Counted from the first letter of the stretch, positions 8,245 to 17,405 are shown. The stretch: DNA of 64,000 bases from Leuconostoc pseudomesenteroides KCTC 3652 (GCF_014634745.1 NZ_BMBP01000005.1:1-64000); one strand, 5' to 3'. The notes: generated by a model not told the origin, from the sequence alone. Numbers and translations are program-made.

Positions 8245-9759
8245 TTAACCTAGGAAATGACGTAACTGGGCCATACGATTGATGAGCGCTGTTACCGCAA
8301 TTGGTGCGCCATCCTTAATTTGCACAACTTGTAGCGCAATTTCTGCATGCTGTTTTTCTTCTCTAGTTAGAGGTTGGAGTTCGAAACCAAAGATATCTTG
8401 CAAAATCAAAATATCTTCTTCCACTTCAGCCCAAGCTGGACTCTGAGTTTTTAAGATTTGTAGGGCATCCATGTTGACATAGCGAGCCAACTCTCGGAAG
8501 TCTTGTTTCATACTTGGATAGTGTCTCACAAAAACACCAAGATGATCAGCATTAAGTTGTTTAAGAGCACGCCCGAAACCAATAAATTCGGGGGGAACAC
8601 CCACAGAATAGAACGCACCGGTGAAGTTAATTGCCCGAGGTAACTCGATGCCATCAACAGAGCGAGAGTAACCAAGAACACCAACGTGTTGACGACGGTC
8701 ACGACGCTTGGGGAACGCCTTGAAAATTGGTTGCATACTTGGTACTAAGTTGTCTAGTGTATTTGAGTAATATTTGGCTGAAATTTCAGCAACTTCTGCT
8801 AGTACATTCTGATCTTCAATACTAATTTTGAGTGGTTTGGCAACTGGCAACTCAGCCTTTAATTTGGCAATAGCTGATTGAACCTCTTCTAAGGGGAAAT
8901 CATAACGAAAGGCCGATTGGACCGTTGCTGTTCTGACACCGGGAAATTCTTTGACATAGCGATCAATACGACGAGGCGAAAGACCACCTCTAAAAATGGC
9001 TGACCCTGTTCCAGAAATAGGATAGATTTCAATATTTTCTTGCTCGGCAAATTCATGTAATCTTGCAATTGCTAATTTGTTTCCTGTAATCGAACTCATA
9101 AATCCGGCAGTCAAGGCTGAATCAGACCCTGCCAAGAAAACACGTAGATACTTTGGACGGAAACCAAAGTGTTCTTCATGGAGTGTCAAGTATTCTTTTA
9201 AAATTTCTGGTGCATGCAATTGCGTATCAAAATCTTCAAATAGCGGAATCATTTCGATATAAGGTGTATTCTTATCAGAACGCGTGAACTCTGCTGTTTT
9301 GAAATTTGCTAATTTTTCAAACAGGAGTTGCATTTTTAAAATTTGGTCTGCACGTTGTGCCATTGGCAAAATAGCTTCAAATAGAGGTCGGGTGAAGCCA
9401 AGATCATGTGCGAAATCTTCGGAACTCAAAAAAGCTGTCATGGCTTGCATCAAGTTATAACCCTTTTCTTCCCAAATATTCGGGAATCGGAAAGTTAAAA
9501 ACTTGTCGCGACCAATTTGATGTTCTTTGAAATAGTCATACTCTGAGCTAAATAAGCGATCAATGACGGCGGCATCGGCATGTTTACCTTCCCAATCCCA
9601 CATGTATTCGTCAACATTTAATTCACTAAAGTTTTCAAATGCTTCGCTGGTCTCGCGATAAGCGCTGATGAATGGTTGCTGAGAACTGTCCCAGAAAGGT
9701 GCATTAGCGTTATCGGGATGCTGTGTACCCATGATTGTAGGAATTTTACGTGTTGTCAT
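8245..9759 (-). CDS. ppcA: Phosphoenolpyruvate carboxylase, archaeal type
   Basis: 504-aa enzyme carboxylating PEP to oxaloacetate. It belongs to the short archaeal-type family, not the ~900-aa bacterial one: IMGTQHPDNA near the N-terminus, YMWDWEGKHADAAVIDRLF, and FLAGSDSALTAGFMSS are its signatures. Outside archaea the family is known from Leuconostoc, Oenococcus and Clostridium perfringens, so it is an ancient transfer. AAGGAG precedes the start on the minus strand. It supplies oxaloacetate for aspartate and related amino acids in an organism with an incomplete TCA cycle. Monocistronic in appearance. Confidence 0.94.
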   Translation of the reverse strand: MTTRKIPTIMGTQHPDNANAPFWDSSQQPFISAYRETSEAFENFSELNVDEYMWDWEGKHADAAVIDRLFSSEYDYFKEHQIGRDKFLTFRFPNIWEEKGYNLMQAMTAFLSSEDFAHDLGFTRPLFEAILPMAQRADQILKMQLLFEKLANFKTAEFTRSDKNTPYIEMIPLFEDFDTQLHAPEILKEYLTLHEEHFGFRPKYLRVFLAGSDSALTAGFMSSITGNKLAIARLHEFAEQENIEIYPISGTGSAIFRGGLSPRRIDRYVKEFPGVRTATVQSAFRYDFPLEEVQSAIAKLKAELPVAKPLKISIEDQNVLAEVAEISAKYYSNTLDNLVPSMQPIFKAFPKRRDRRQHVGVLGYSRSVDGIELPRAINFTGAFYSVGVPPEFIGFGRALKQLNADHLGVFVRHYPSMKQDFRELARYVNMDALQILKTQSPAWAEVEEDILILQDIFGFELQPLTREEKQHAEIALQVVQIKDGAPIAVTALINRMAQLRHFLG

Positions 9760-9912
9760 GATAGCTCCTTAATGTTTTACTTACAGTATTGTAACATATT
9801 GCGTTCTAGGTGTTTTGAGAATATGTTATGTTTTTTCCGAATAATTACGAATTTATTTTTGTAATGTCTGTATTTTGTCATGATATAGCATGTAACGTTT
9901 GGAGGTGAGTAT

Positions 9913-10071
9913 ATGGCGATAGACATAATGCTCGAAAAAAGGAAATCAAAAACCACCAAATTATTAAAATTTAGTGGTTTGTATTACATCATAATTAACA
10001 TAGGTAAAATCATTGGCTTTCGAGCAGTCTCTTTGTACAAAAAGCGTGACAATTCGTCAATAACAGCTTGA
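9913..10071 (+). CDS. Possible 52-aa small ORF, antisense to the rnjA 3' end
   Basis: ATG 9913 follows a near-perfect ribosome site, GGAGGTGA at 9901-9908. The frame encodes 52 residues: a basic N-terminus (EKRKSKTTK), a hydrophobic stretch around LYYIIINIGKIIGF, then a basic tail (LYKKRDNSS). The last 88 nt run antisense over the end of rnjA and include the rnjA terminator, so part of its composition is forced by that overlap. No homologue is recognised. It could be a small membrane peptide or a chance ribosome site. Confidence 0.35.
   Translation: MAIDIMLEKRKSKTTKLLKFSGLYYIIINIGKIIGFRAVSLYKKRDNSSITA
9949..9980 (-). terminator. rnjA terminator
   Basis: Read on the minus strand, AAACCACTAAAT pairs with ATTTGGTGGTTT across a 7-nt loop and ends in a T-run directly after rnjA. 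Confidence 0.8.
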
Positions 10072-11666
10072 CGAATATCTGATTCACTTGCGTTGGCGTT
10101 GTTCATCACACGACGAATTGTACCAAAAATGACACGACGGCCTTCATTGATTAAGTCGCCAGATTCACGCATATAAACGAAACCACGTGATAAAATGTCT
10201 GGACCGGAAAGGATTTCTTTTTTGCTGAGATTGATGGTTGCAGTGACGACCACTAAACCATCTTGTGATAGCTTTTGACGATCATGTAAGACAACCGAAC
10301 CAATATCGCCAATCCCTGATCCATCAATATAAGTATCTTCACCAGGGAAGTGACCAGCAACACGCGCATTTTCACCATCTAATGCCAGAACATCACCATT
10401 TTCAAGGATGAAAGTGTGATCATCAGGAATATCTAATTCATGCGCTAAAGAAGCGTGAACTTTTAACATACGATATTCACCGTGAACTGGCATGAAAAAC
10501 TTGGGCTTCATTAGTGCTAGCATGAGCTTTTCTTCTTCTTGACCACCGTGACCAGAAGTGTGAATGTTATTTACCTTACCATAAATAACATTTGCACCGC
10601 CTTCTTCTAATTTATTGATAACAGCGTTAACAGAAGCGGTGTTACCAGGAATGGGAGAAGATGAAAATATGACATTGTCTTTGGGCTTAAGACGAATTTG
10701 CTTATGAGTACCTTCGGCAATTCGAGCTAGTGCAGCCATTGGCTCACCCTGAGAACCAGTTGATAAAATCAAAAGCTCGTCATCAGGAATATGTTTAATG
10801 TCTGACTGTTCAACGAGCATGTCATCAGGAATATTGAGATATCCCAGCGCACGACCGTTTGTCACGGCAGACTCCATAGAACGACCAAACACTGCAATTT
10901 TACGACCACGTGCAATTGCGGCATCTGTCGCCATTCGTACACGGTTCATATTTGAGGCAAAAGTGGCAAAGATAATGCGTCCGTGCTCGATTTTGTCAAA
11001 AATGCGATTAACGGATTTTGCAACCCAAGCTTCTGACTTAGTCCACTCAGGACGTTCAGCGTTGGTTGAATCACTCATCATGAGCAAAACGCCATTTTCG
11101 CCGATGCGTGCCATTGACCAAAGGTTAGGCGGCTGCTTAGTAGTTGGGGTGAGATCAAATTTGAAGTCACCAGTTTCCACAATTGTGCCAACTGGTGTGT
11201 GTACTGCAACACCAAACACATCGGGAATTGAGTGGGTTGTTCGGAAAAATTCGACACTCATTTTATCAAATTCTAATACGGAACCATCAGTAATTTCGTG
11301 TAACTCGACACGGTTAAGTAGTTGTTTCTCTTCGAGTTTATTTTTGATGAGTGCCATGGCTAATGGGCCAGCATAAACTGGTACATTAACAGCTTGTAAA
11401 AAGTAGGCGATAGCACCGATATGGTCTTCGTGTCCGTGAGTGATTACCAGTGCTTTAACGCGATCGATATTGTCAACTAAATAAGTATAGTCTGGAATAA
11501 CATAATCAATACCAAGTAATTCGTCTTCGGGGAACTTAATGCCTGCGTCGACGACAATAATTTCATTTTGATACTCAATACCGTACGTGTTTTTACCGAT
11601 TTCGCCTAAACCGCCTAGCGCATAAACTGCGACTTCATTAGGTTTAATATCTACTGAATATGTCAT
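9984..11666 (-). CDS. rnjA: Ribonuclease J (J1 type)
   Basis: Metallo-beta-lactamase/beta-CASP ribonuclease with endonuclease and 5'-3' exonuclease activity, central to mRNA turnover and rRNA maturation in Firmicutes. The zinc motif THGHEDHIGA (residues 76-85), SDSTNAERP, the HTSGHGGQEE segment and the MPVHGEYRM motif are all present. 560 aa, close to B. subtilis J1 (555). The start ATG overlaps the rpoY stop by one base, the rpoY-rnjA arrangement conserved in Firmicutes. Confidence 0.96.
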   Translation of the reverse strand: MTYSVDIKPNEVAVYALGGLGEIGKNTYGIEYQNEIIVVDAGIKFPEDELLGIDYVIPDYTYLVDNIDRVKALVITHGHEDHIGAIAYFLQAVNVPVYAGPLAMALIKNKLEEKQLLNRVELHEITDGSVLEFDKMSVEFFRTTHSIPDVFGVAVHTPVGTIVETGDFKFDLTPTTKQPPNLWSMARIGENGVLLMMSDSTNAERPEWTKSEAWVAKSVNRIFDKIEHGRIIFATFASNMNRVRMATDAAIARGRKIAVFGRSMESAVTNGRALGYLNIPDDMLVEQSDIKHIPDDELLILSTGSQGEPMAALARIAEGTHKQIRLKPKDNVIFSSSPIPGNTASVNAVINKLEEGGANVIYGKVNNIHTSGHGGQEEEKLMLALMKPKFFMPVHGEYRMLKVHASLAHELDIPDDHTFILENGDVLALDGENARVAGHFPGEDTYIDGSGIGDIGSVVLHDRQKLSQDGLVVVTATINLSKKEILSGPDILSRGFVYMRESGDLINEGRRVIFGTIRRVMNNANASESDIRQAVIDELSRFLYKETARKPMILPMLIMM

Positions 11667-11878
11667 TAGAATGTTGTGATTTCGAAGTGAGGGTAGGCCT
11701 TTTCGTAGGTTACAGCCTTATCTGACAATTCTTCGATATACTCCACATTGTATTGCGTGTTTTCCTCAATTAACTCACGTGCTTGAGGTAAACTTTCAGC
11801 CTCTAAATAAAGTGACTGTGTTGTTTCGCGCTTTGGATTGCGCTCAGGGTGTTCTTGATAGTAAACTTTAAAAATCAT
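11666..11878 (-). CDS. rpoY: RNA polymerase epsilon subunit
   Basis: Small (70 aa) accessory subunit of Firmicutes RNA polymerase, formerly DUF1447/YkzG. The MIFKVYYQE start and the internal RELIEENTQYNVEYIEEL segment identify it. An in-frame ATG 12 nt upstream overlaps the GGAGG ribosome site, so ATG 11878 is the real start. It is translated just ahead of rnjA. Confidence 0.93.
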   Translation of the reverse strand: MIFKVYYQEHPERNPKRETTQSLYLEAESLPQARELIEENTQYNVEYIEELSDKAVTYEKAYPHFEITTF

Positions 11879-12014
11879 AAATGCCTCCAAAAATAGTATT
11901 TTAATTTGTCACGAACGAAAACCTTAACTACTAGTTTACCACATGGACTGATTTTAAGATACTTCACTTGATTATTAATACTATAATTGGTAAATTGGTG
12001 TAAGGGATAAACAA

Positions 12015-12560
12015 ATGAGAACAAAGGCAGTTGGCGTTTTTATGGGCTCACAATTTGGTAGTGATCCCAATTTCAAAATTCAAACAGAAGCGTTTGGTAA
12101 ACAAATAGCTAAGCGAGGCTTATACCTAGTGTATGGTGGCGGAAAAGATGGGCTAATGGGAACATTGGCGACGAGTGTTATGGCCAATCATGGCAAGGTT
12201 TTAGGTATTTCACCACGTAATTTGGCAGAAGATGCTATTGATGTTGATAAAATAACGAAGTTCATTGAAGTAGCATCGATGACTGAGCGGAAACAGCTAC
12301 TGATTGATAATTCAGATGTTTTCGTTGCTTTACCAGGGGGGCTTGGCACGCTGGAAGAAATTGCACAAGTCATTAGCTGGGCCAAGCTTGGGTTGCACCA
12401 TAAATCACTGATTTTGTACAACATCAATGGTTTTTATGATTATTTTGAAAATTGGTTGAATCAAATGGTTAACGATCATTTTGTGAACATTGATGACATG
12501 AAATGGGTACATGTTGTTAATAATCTTGATGAAGTGATGACCATGATTGACAGCATGTGA
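12015..12560 (+). CDS. LOG family protein (nucleoside 5'-monophosphate phosphoribohydrolase)
   Basis: 181-aa Rossmann-fold protein of the TIGR00730/LOG family, which releases ribose 5-phosphate from purine or cytokinin nucleotides. The signature PGGLGTLEE is at residues 107-115; GGGKDGLMG (41-49) and the MTERK segment (89-93) are also conserved. The substrate in lactic acid bacteria is not established. AAGGGA precedes the ATG. The stop overlaps the ribosome site of the following marR gene, so both are likely one transcript. Confidence 0.9.
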   Translation: MRTKAVGVFMGSQFGSDPNFKIQTEAFGKQIAKRGLYLVYGGGKDGLMGTLATSVMANHGKVLGISPRNLAEDAIDVDKITKFIEVASMTERKQLLIDNSDVFVALPGGLGTLEEIAQVISWAKLGLHHKSLILYNINGFYDYFENWLNQMVNDHFVNIDDMKWVHVVNNLDEVMTMIDSM

Positions 12561-12568
12561 GGAATAAA

Positions 12569-13026
12569 ATGAAAAATTCAGATCTATTGAGTGAATTCGT
12601 AAGTGTTTATATGTCAGCACTTAAAAATCTAGAAAAATTAATTTCACAACCAGCTAATCCATATGGCGCTTCATTTGAACAATGGTTAATCATGGCGGCT
12701 GTTTCCCAAAGCGAGGAACCTTTGACTATGACTGAGATTGCTAAAGATCGTGGTGTAACCAAGGGGGCAATAGCCCGGCAACTAAAGCCGTTATTTGACC
12801 GTGGGTATTTAACGCAAGAAAAAGACCCAGATGACAGGCGACGTGTGTTGTTAGTCCTAACACCTAAAGGTGCTGAGGTGAAGCAATTATTGCTCAAAGT
12901 GTTCGTCAACGCTTCAATAAGTGGCTGGATATTTTTGGCATATCTGAAGGAAAAGAATTCTTAAAAACGTTACGTCGCTTGGATGCATTGATTGTGCAAC
13001 CGGAGTTAAATAGCAAAAAAGATTGA
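12569..13026 (+). pseudogene. MarR family regulator, frameshifted
   Basis: The first 107 codons encode a winged-helix MarR protein: LTMTEIAKDRGVTKGAIARQLKPL is the recognition region and DPDDRRRVLLVLTPKG the wing. After KQL (12881-12889) the frame runs out of homology and stops at 12964. In the neighbouring frame from 12889 a typical MarR C-terminus follows (IAQSVRQRFNKWLDIFGISE), ending at TGA 13024-13026. One inserted base near 12889 would give a normal 152-aa protein. Either a genuine disrupting deletion or a sequencing error. ATG 12569 follows GAGGA and is preferred to GTG 12557. Confidence 0.85.
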
Positions 13027-13094
13027 AAATAGCCTGAAAATATGGTAAAATTTTTACTTGTTTGAAGTCTGTACTATTAAGAGTGGATTTCTGT

Positions 13095-13100
13095 TATAAT
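13095..13100 (+). promoter_or_regulatory. efp promoter -10
   Basis: TATAAT preceded by TG at one base distance (extended -10), 32 nt before efp; the -35 region is poor. Confidence 0.6.
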
Positions 13101-13132
13101 AATTATATTACTGAATAAAGAGGATACTAATC

Positions 13133-13693
13133 ATGGCAATCGGCATGAATGACTTAAAGACGGGTTTGACAATCGAATATTCAAACTCAATTTGGCGCGT
13201 TTTGGACTTCCAACATGTTAAGCCTGGAAAGGGTGGTGCCTTTGTACGTTCAAAGTTGAAGAACTTGCGTACAGGTGCGGTTAACGAAGTAACATTCCGA
13301 CCAGGGGATAAGTTTGAACAAGCAGACATCACAACACGTCCAATGTCATATTTATACGCTGAAAATGACGGTCGTGTATTCATGGATGTTGAATCTTACG
13401 AACAGGTTAATATTCCTGATGAACATTTGACTAATGCTTTGAAGTTTTTGCTTGAAGGTATGGAAGTTAAGATTACAATGTACGGTAACGAAATTTTGGG
13501 TGCTGAATTACCATCAACTGTTCAATTGAAAGTTACTGAAACACAACCGGGCATCAAGGGTGCAACCGCTACTGGTTCAGGTAAGCCTGCAACAGTTGAA
13601 ACTGGTACTACAATCACGGTGCCTGACTTCGTTAACGAAGGTGAAACAATTATTGTTAATACTGAAGACGGTTCATATAAGGGCCGCGCGTGA
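13133..13693 (+). CDS. efp: Elongation factor P
   Basis: 186-aa tRNA-mimic that relieves ribosome stalling at polyproline. Three beta-barrel domains; the modifiable loop [10 protein letters not shown] places the functional lysine at residue 33 (Lys32 in B. subtilis). [15 protein letters not shown] and the C-terminal [17 protein letters not shown] are characteristic. AGAGGA lies before ATG 13133. It has its own promoter and terminator. Confidence 0.96.
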   Translation: MAIGMNDLKTGLTIEYSNSIWRVLDFQHVKPGKGGAFVRSKLKNLRTGAVNEVTFRPGDKFEQADITTRPMSYLYAENDGRVFMDVESYEQVNIPDEHLTNALKFLLEGMEVKITMYGNEILGAELPSTVQLKVTETQPGIKGATATGSGKPATVETGTTITVPDFVNEGETIIVNTEDGSYKGRA

Positions 13694-13791
13694 TTACAGC
13701 TTGGCATGAATGAATTGGCTTTTGATAACATTGAATTTTTAAATCAAAATGCAGTCATTACGATCAAGTGCCACTGTACACGGTAACCCTG

Positions 13792-13819
13792 AAAGTTCCC
13801 TTGTGGAACTTTTTATTTT
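13792..13819 (+). terminator. efp terminator
   Basis: AAAGTTCC-cttgt-GGAACTTT followed by a T/A-rich tail, about 100 nt after efp. The 100 nt between show no recognisable feature. Confidence 0.75.
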
Positions 13820-13842
13820 AAAAAGATTGTCGAGGAGTCACT

Positions 13843-14292
13843 ATGGCCAGAGAAATCAAGCAAGGTAAAACGGCAAACAAAAATTTATTGTTAGCAACAA
13901 AAAGTGAAGTGTCCGGTACGACACAAGTAATACCCGAAGTTGTTGAAATCATTGCGCAAATTGCGGCTCAGGAAGTGAGTGGCGTTTATTCAATGCGTGG
14001 CAAATTATCTGATCGTTTTACAAGCGTTTTTGGTTCTAATGCGCGTGGTAAAGGTGTTGAATTACAACAAACGACTGATGGATTAGTGATTGATGCCTAT
14101 GTATTTGTACAATATGGTGTGGCGGTGCCTAAAGTTGCTTTGAATATTCAGAACGCCATCAAATCACAAATTGCATCTATGACGGATTTGCATGTTGAAA
14201 AAATCAACGTTCATGTCAGTGGTATTGTACCTGAAAAGGCTGACAGTACAATTGATCCTAATAACTTATTTGGTGACGAGGTAACTAATTAA
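13843..14292 (+). CDS. Asp23/Gls24 family protein (YqhY type)
   Basis: 149-aa member of the Asp23 family. The conserved EIIAQIAAQEVSGVYSMRG region and VEKINVHVSGI C-terminal segment are clear. In Firmicutes yqhY lies in the accBC-yqhY-nusB region and is linked to control of acetyl-CoA carboxylase; here the acc genes are absent and only nusB remains next to it. GAGGAG precedes the ATG; the stop overlaps the nusB start by one base. Confidence 0.88.
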   Translation: MAREIKQGKTANKNLLLATKSEVSGTTQVIPEVVEIIAQIAAQEVSGVYSMRGKLSDRFTSVFGSNARGKGVELQQTTDGLVIDAYVFVQYGVAVPKVALNIQNAIKSQIASMTDLHVEKINVHVSGIVPEKADSTIDPNNLFGDEVTN

Positions 14293-14696
14293 TGGCAAGT
14301 TTAACGCGACATGAGTCTCGCCAAGCCGCATTTCAAATTCTTTTTGCACTTGAAAAAGATCCGCAAGATAGTAAAATCGATGATTTATATGACATCGTTT
14401 TGAATGGTAAAACATTTGATGATTATTTGCCGAGATTAATTAATGGAGTGTTGGGATCAAAAAATGACTTAGATGAGCAAATTTCGGCTCATTTAGCTGA
14501 TGGTTGGGCAATTAACCGAATCAACAAAGCTGATCTCGTCATACTACGTTTAGCTATTTATGAGCTAGTTTCAATCAAAGCAACACCCTATAAGGTTGCC
14601 ATCGATGAGGCAGTGGAATTAACTAAAACATTCGCTGATGATGATGATCGTAAGTTTGTTAATGGTGTACTAAAAAACTTTGCACCAACTAATTAA
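14292..14696 (+). CDS. nusB: Transcription antitermination factor NusB
   Basis: 134-aa all-helical protein binding boxA RNA with S10 during rRNA antitermination. The N-terminal HESRQAAFQILFALE, the WAINRINKADLVILRLAIYEL core and the C-terminal ADDDDRKFVNGVLKNF are all canonical. Translationally coupled to the Asp23 gene; followed by a terminator. Confidence 0.95.
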   Translation: MASLTRHESRQAAFQILFALEKDPQDSKIDDLYDIVLNGKTFDDYLPRLINGVLGSKNDLDEQISAHLADGWAINRINKADLVILRLAIYELVSIKATPYKVAIDEAVELTKTFADDDDRKFVNGVLKNFAPTN

Positions 14697-14717
14697 ACCG
14701 CAAAAAGCGGTTTTTTT
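14694..14717 (+). terminator. nusB terminator
   Basis: AAACCGC-aaaaa-GCGGTTT followed by T, overlapping the nusB stop codon. Confidence 0.9.
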
Positions 14718-14775
14718 ATTGACGTAGAACCATGATATACTAAGTATTAGCTTAAATAATAATTTGGAGGCCAAA

Positions 14776-15573
14776 ATGGCAATTTATGATCCAACCAAGA
14801 CACCGGCAGATAGTTACGATACACATACACATTTAAATGATGACAAATTATATCATGATGTGGACGCCTATATTGGACGGGCAAATGAATTCCGAGTAAT
14901 GGAAATGAATATTGTGGGTTATGATGCGATTGCGAATCAACGTGCTTTGTCAATTGCTCAGTCTCATGAGAATATATACGCCGTTTTAGGATTTCAACCT
15001 GAAGATACAGATGGCTTTGACGAGACAGCAGCCACTACTTTAGCTGAACAGTTGCAGCAGGACAAAGTTGTTGGTGTTGGGGAGACCGGTTTAGATTATT
15101 ACTGGGAAAATACGTCTCATGAGACTCAAAAAGCAGCTTTTGTGACGCATTTGTCCCTAGCCAAGAAATACGATCTACCCGTTATCATTCATAACCGGGA
15201 TGCGTTTGATGATGTTTATCAAATTTTAAAGGCATCTGGTGTCGAAAAAGGTGTGATGCATAGCTTCTCAGGTACACCAGAACAGGCGCTGGCTTTTGTT
15301 GACCTCGGGATGTCAATTTCGTTTAGTGGTGTTGTTAGCTTTAAAAAAGCTCAAGAAGTACGAGACGCGGCCAAGGTTGTGCCATTAGACCGTATTTTAG
15401 TTGAAACTGATGCACCTTATTTGGCGCCTACGCCTTATCGTGGTAAAACTAATGAACCAGCTTTTGTGAAGTATGTCATTGATAGTCTAGCAGAAACGTT
15501 AGACATGTCGCCAAAGGCGTTATCTGATGTAACGCGTCAAAATGCGCATCGCCTGTTTTTAAATCATGATTGA
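14776..15573 (+). CDS. tatD: TatD family deoxyribonuclease
   Basis: Metal-dependent TIM-barrel hydrolase. All catalytic positions are visible: DTHTHL near residue 16, GETGLDYYW, IIHNRDA, MHSFSGT and ETDAPYLAP. 266 aa from ATG 14776, chosen over the TTG at 14764 because GGAGG lies between them. It overlaps rnmV by 8 nt, and the tatD-rnmV-rsmA order is conserved in bacilli. Confidence 0.93.
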   Translation: MAIYDPTKTPADSYDTHTHLNDDKLYHDVDAYIGRANEFRVMEMNIVGYDAIANQRALSIAQSHENIYAVLGFQPEDTDGFDETAATTLAEQLQQDKVVGVGETGLDYYWENTSHETQKAAFVTHLSLAKKYDLPVIIHNRDAFDDVYQILKASGVEKGVMHSFSGTPEQALAFVDLGMSISFSGVVSFKKAQEVRDAAKVVPLDRILVETDAPYLAPTPYRGKTNEPAFVKYVIDSLAETLDMSPKALSDVTRQNAHRLFLNHD

Positions 15574-16147
15574 TAGACAGCATATTAATGAAGTTATTAT
15601 TGTCGAAGGACGCTCTGACACACAAAACATTGCTCGTGCGGTGATTGCTGATACGATTGAAACTGGCGGGAGTGCTATTGGTCAAGAAGCAATTGATAGA
15701 GCAAAATTAGCTGCTAAACAACGCGGTGTCATTATTTTTACTGATCCTGATTTCAATGGGCAGCGAATCCGTAATATCATAACAAAAGTTATTCCGACCG
15801 CTAAGCAAGCATACATCACACAAAATCAAGCGCGCGCGAGTCATGATAATCCTCACAAATCATTAGGCATTGAACATGCTAGCCCAGACACAATTATAAA
15901 TGCTTTACGACATTTAATGACACCACGTGTGACTGTATCAAGTGATATTGATCAATCATTTTTGTTGCAACAAGGCCTTTTAAGTGGACCAAATGCGCGT
16001 GAACGTCGGGCTGTGGTAGGTGAAAAGCTACACATTGGTTATACCAATGGCAAACAGTTGATTAAACGTTTAAATGCTTTTGGTATCAAACGTACACAAA
16101 TCGAAGAAGCGTTGAAAGGACAAATGCAAAGTGGGAAAAACAATTGA
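15566..16147 (+). CDS. rnmV: Ribonuclease M5
   Basis: Toprim-domain endonuclease that matures 5S rRNA. The Toprim glutamate lies in VIIVEGRSDT and the DxD in FTDPDFNGQRIR; the KSLGIEHASPDTI stretch is diagnostic for the family. 193 aa. Overlaps tatD upstream and rsmA downstream. Confidence 0.94.
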   Translation: MIDRQHINEVIIVEGRSDTQNIARAVIADTIETGGSAIGQEAIDRAKLAAKQRGVIIFTDPDFNGQRIRNIITKVIPTAKQAYITQNQARASHDNPHKSLGIEHASPDTIINALRHLMTPRVTVSSDIDQSFLLQQGLLSGPNARERRAVVGEKLHIGYTNGKQLIKRLNAFGIKRTQIEEALKGQMQSGKNN

Positions 16148-17018
16148 TATTGCCAATCCAACAAGAACACAAGCAATTTTAAATGAATATGGATTAAGGG
16201 CTAAGAAAAAGTTTGGCCAAAACTTTTTGACTGATCTAAATGTATTGCATGGTATTGTGGCAGCCTCTGAAATTACAGCTGAAGACAATGTGATTGAAAT
16301 TGGGCCCGGTATTGGGGCCCTAACAGAACAGTTAGCTAAATCAGCCAAAAAAGTGGTTGCATTTGAAATTGATCCTCAAATGGTAGCAGTTCTTTCGGAT
16401 ACGTTGTCGCCATATCAGAATATTCACGTCATTGAAAATGACATTTTAAAGGTTAATTTAAAGCAGGTGATCACAGAAGAATTTGGTGAAAATGCCAACG
16501 TTAAAATTGTCGCAAATTTGCCATATTATATTACGACACCGATTTTGATGCAGCTACTGCGTGCAGATATCGCTTGGGATAACATTGTTGTTATGATGCA
16601 GCGTGAGGTTGCTGATCGTTTGAATGCGCAGGTGGGAACAAAAGAATATGGGGTTTTAACTTTGACCATACAATATTTTGCGACTGCACAATTAGCAATT
16701 AAAGTACCAGCAACATCATTTAATCCTGCGCCGAATGTTGACAGCGCAGTCGTTAAGCTGACACCTTTGACACCTGATGTACCTGTTGAGCAACCCAATC
16801 AACTTTTTGGCGTCATCAAGGGCACTTTTTCGCATAGACGCAAGAGTTTGTGGAATAATTTATTGCAAACGTACGGGAAAGAGGCCGAAATAAAATCCAA
16901 ATTAGAAAAGGCCTTGCAAGAAGCCAACATTGAACCTTCAATCAGGGCGGAAAGACTGGATTTAACTGATTTCACGGACTTATATTTGGCATTACGAACG
17001 CAAAAATTAGTGAAATAG
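16131..17018 (+). CDS. rsmA: 16S rRNA dimethyladenosine transferase
   Basis: Dimethylates A1518 and A1519 of 16S rRNA (KsgA). KKFGQNFLTD, the SAM-binding EIGPGIGALT and the catalytic NLPYYITTP motif are intact; 295 aa. The start is GTG 16131, 17 nt inside rnmV, with GAAAGGA about 10 nt upstream. Confidence 0.95.
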   Translation: MGKTIDIANPTRTQAILNEYGLRAKKKFGQNFLTDLNVLHGIVAASEITAEDNVIEIGPGIGALTEQLAKSAKKVVAFEIDPQMVAVLSDTLSPYQNIHVIENDILKVNLKQVITEEFGENANVKIVANLPYYITTPILMQLLRADIAWDNIVVMMQREVADRLNAQVGTKEYGVLTLTIQYFATAQLAIKVPATSFNPAPNVDSAVVKLTPLTPDVPVEQPNQLFGVIKGTFSHRRKSLWNNLLQTYGKEAEIKSKLEKALQEANIEPSIRAERLDLTDFTDLYLALRTQKLVK

Positions 17019-17060
17019 CCGAATATTTATACTAAAAAACGCTGAAATATTCAGTTATAC

Positions 17061-17089
17061 TTGCTTAAAAGGTTTATTTGTAGTATAAT
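17061..17089 (+). promoter_or_regulatory. veg promoter
   Basis: TTGCTT (17061-17066), 17-nt spacer, TATAAT (17084-17089). The veg promoter is also very strong in B. subtilis. Confidence 0.82.
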
Positions 17090-17122
17090 GAAATAAGCTT
17101 TTACACGAAAGGTGGTATAAAA

Positions 17123-17356
17123 ATGCCAAGTAGTTTGCAAGAGATCAAGGTTCAACTAGATTCACATGTTGGACAAGAAGTAACCGTAGTTGCCCAAGCA
17201 GGTCGCAAAAAGATTACGGAACGTTCAGGCATTTTAAGGTCAACATTTCCATCACTATTCGTTGTTGAATTAGATGAGGATGCTAATTTTGAGCGTGCTT
17301 CGTATAGCTATACAGACATATTAACAAAAAATATCGACATTACATTTGCTGATTAA
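17123..17356 (+). CDS. veg: Veg family protein
   Basis: 77-aa protein of the Veg family (formerly DUF1021), SH3-like fold. The sequence QEVTVVAQAGRKKITERSGILRSTFPSLFVVELD is the family core. In B. subtilis Veg stimulates biofilm matrix expression; its role in lactic acid bacteria is not shown. Located directly after rsmA, as in bacilli, with its own promoter, an AAAGGTGG ribosome site and a terminator. Confidence 0.9.
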   Translation: MPSSLQEIKVQLDSHVGQEVTVVAQAGRKKITERSGILRSTFPSLFVVELDEDANFERASYSYTDILTKNIDITFAD

Positions 17357-17379
17357 TTGCCCAATTGTGGGCTTTTTTT
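17357..17379 (+). terminator. veg terminator
   Basis: GCCCA-attg-TGGGC followed by seven T, directly after the veg stop. Confidence 0.88.
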
Positions 17380-17405
17380 GTATCAACAAGTGTTTTTGTC
17401 TGTTT

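Noticed and set aside
10798-11376. 192-codon plus-strand ORF inside rnjA
   Set aside because: Shadow frame of a clear, conserved rnjA gene, with no ribosome site.
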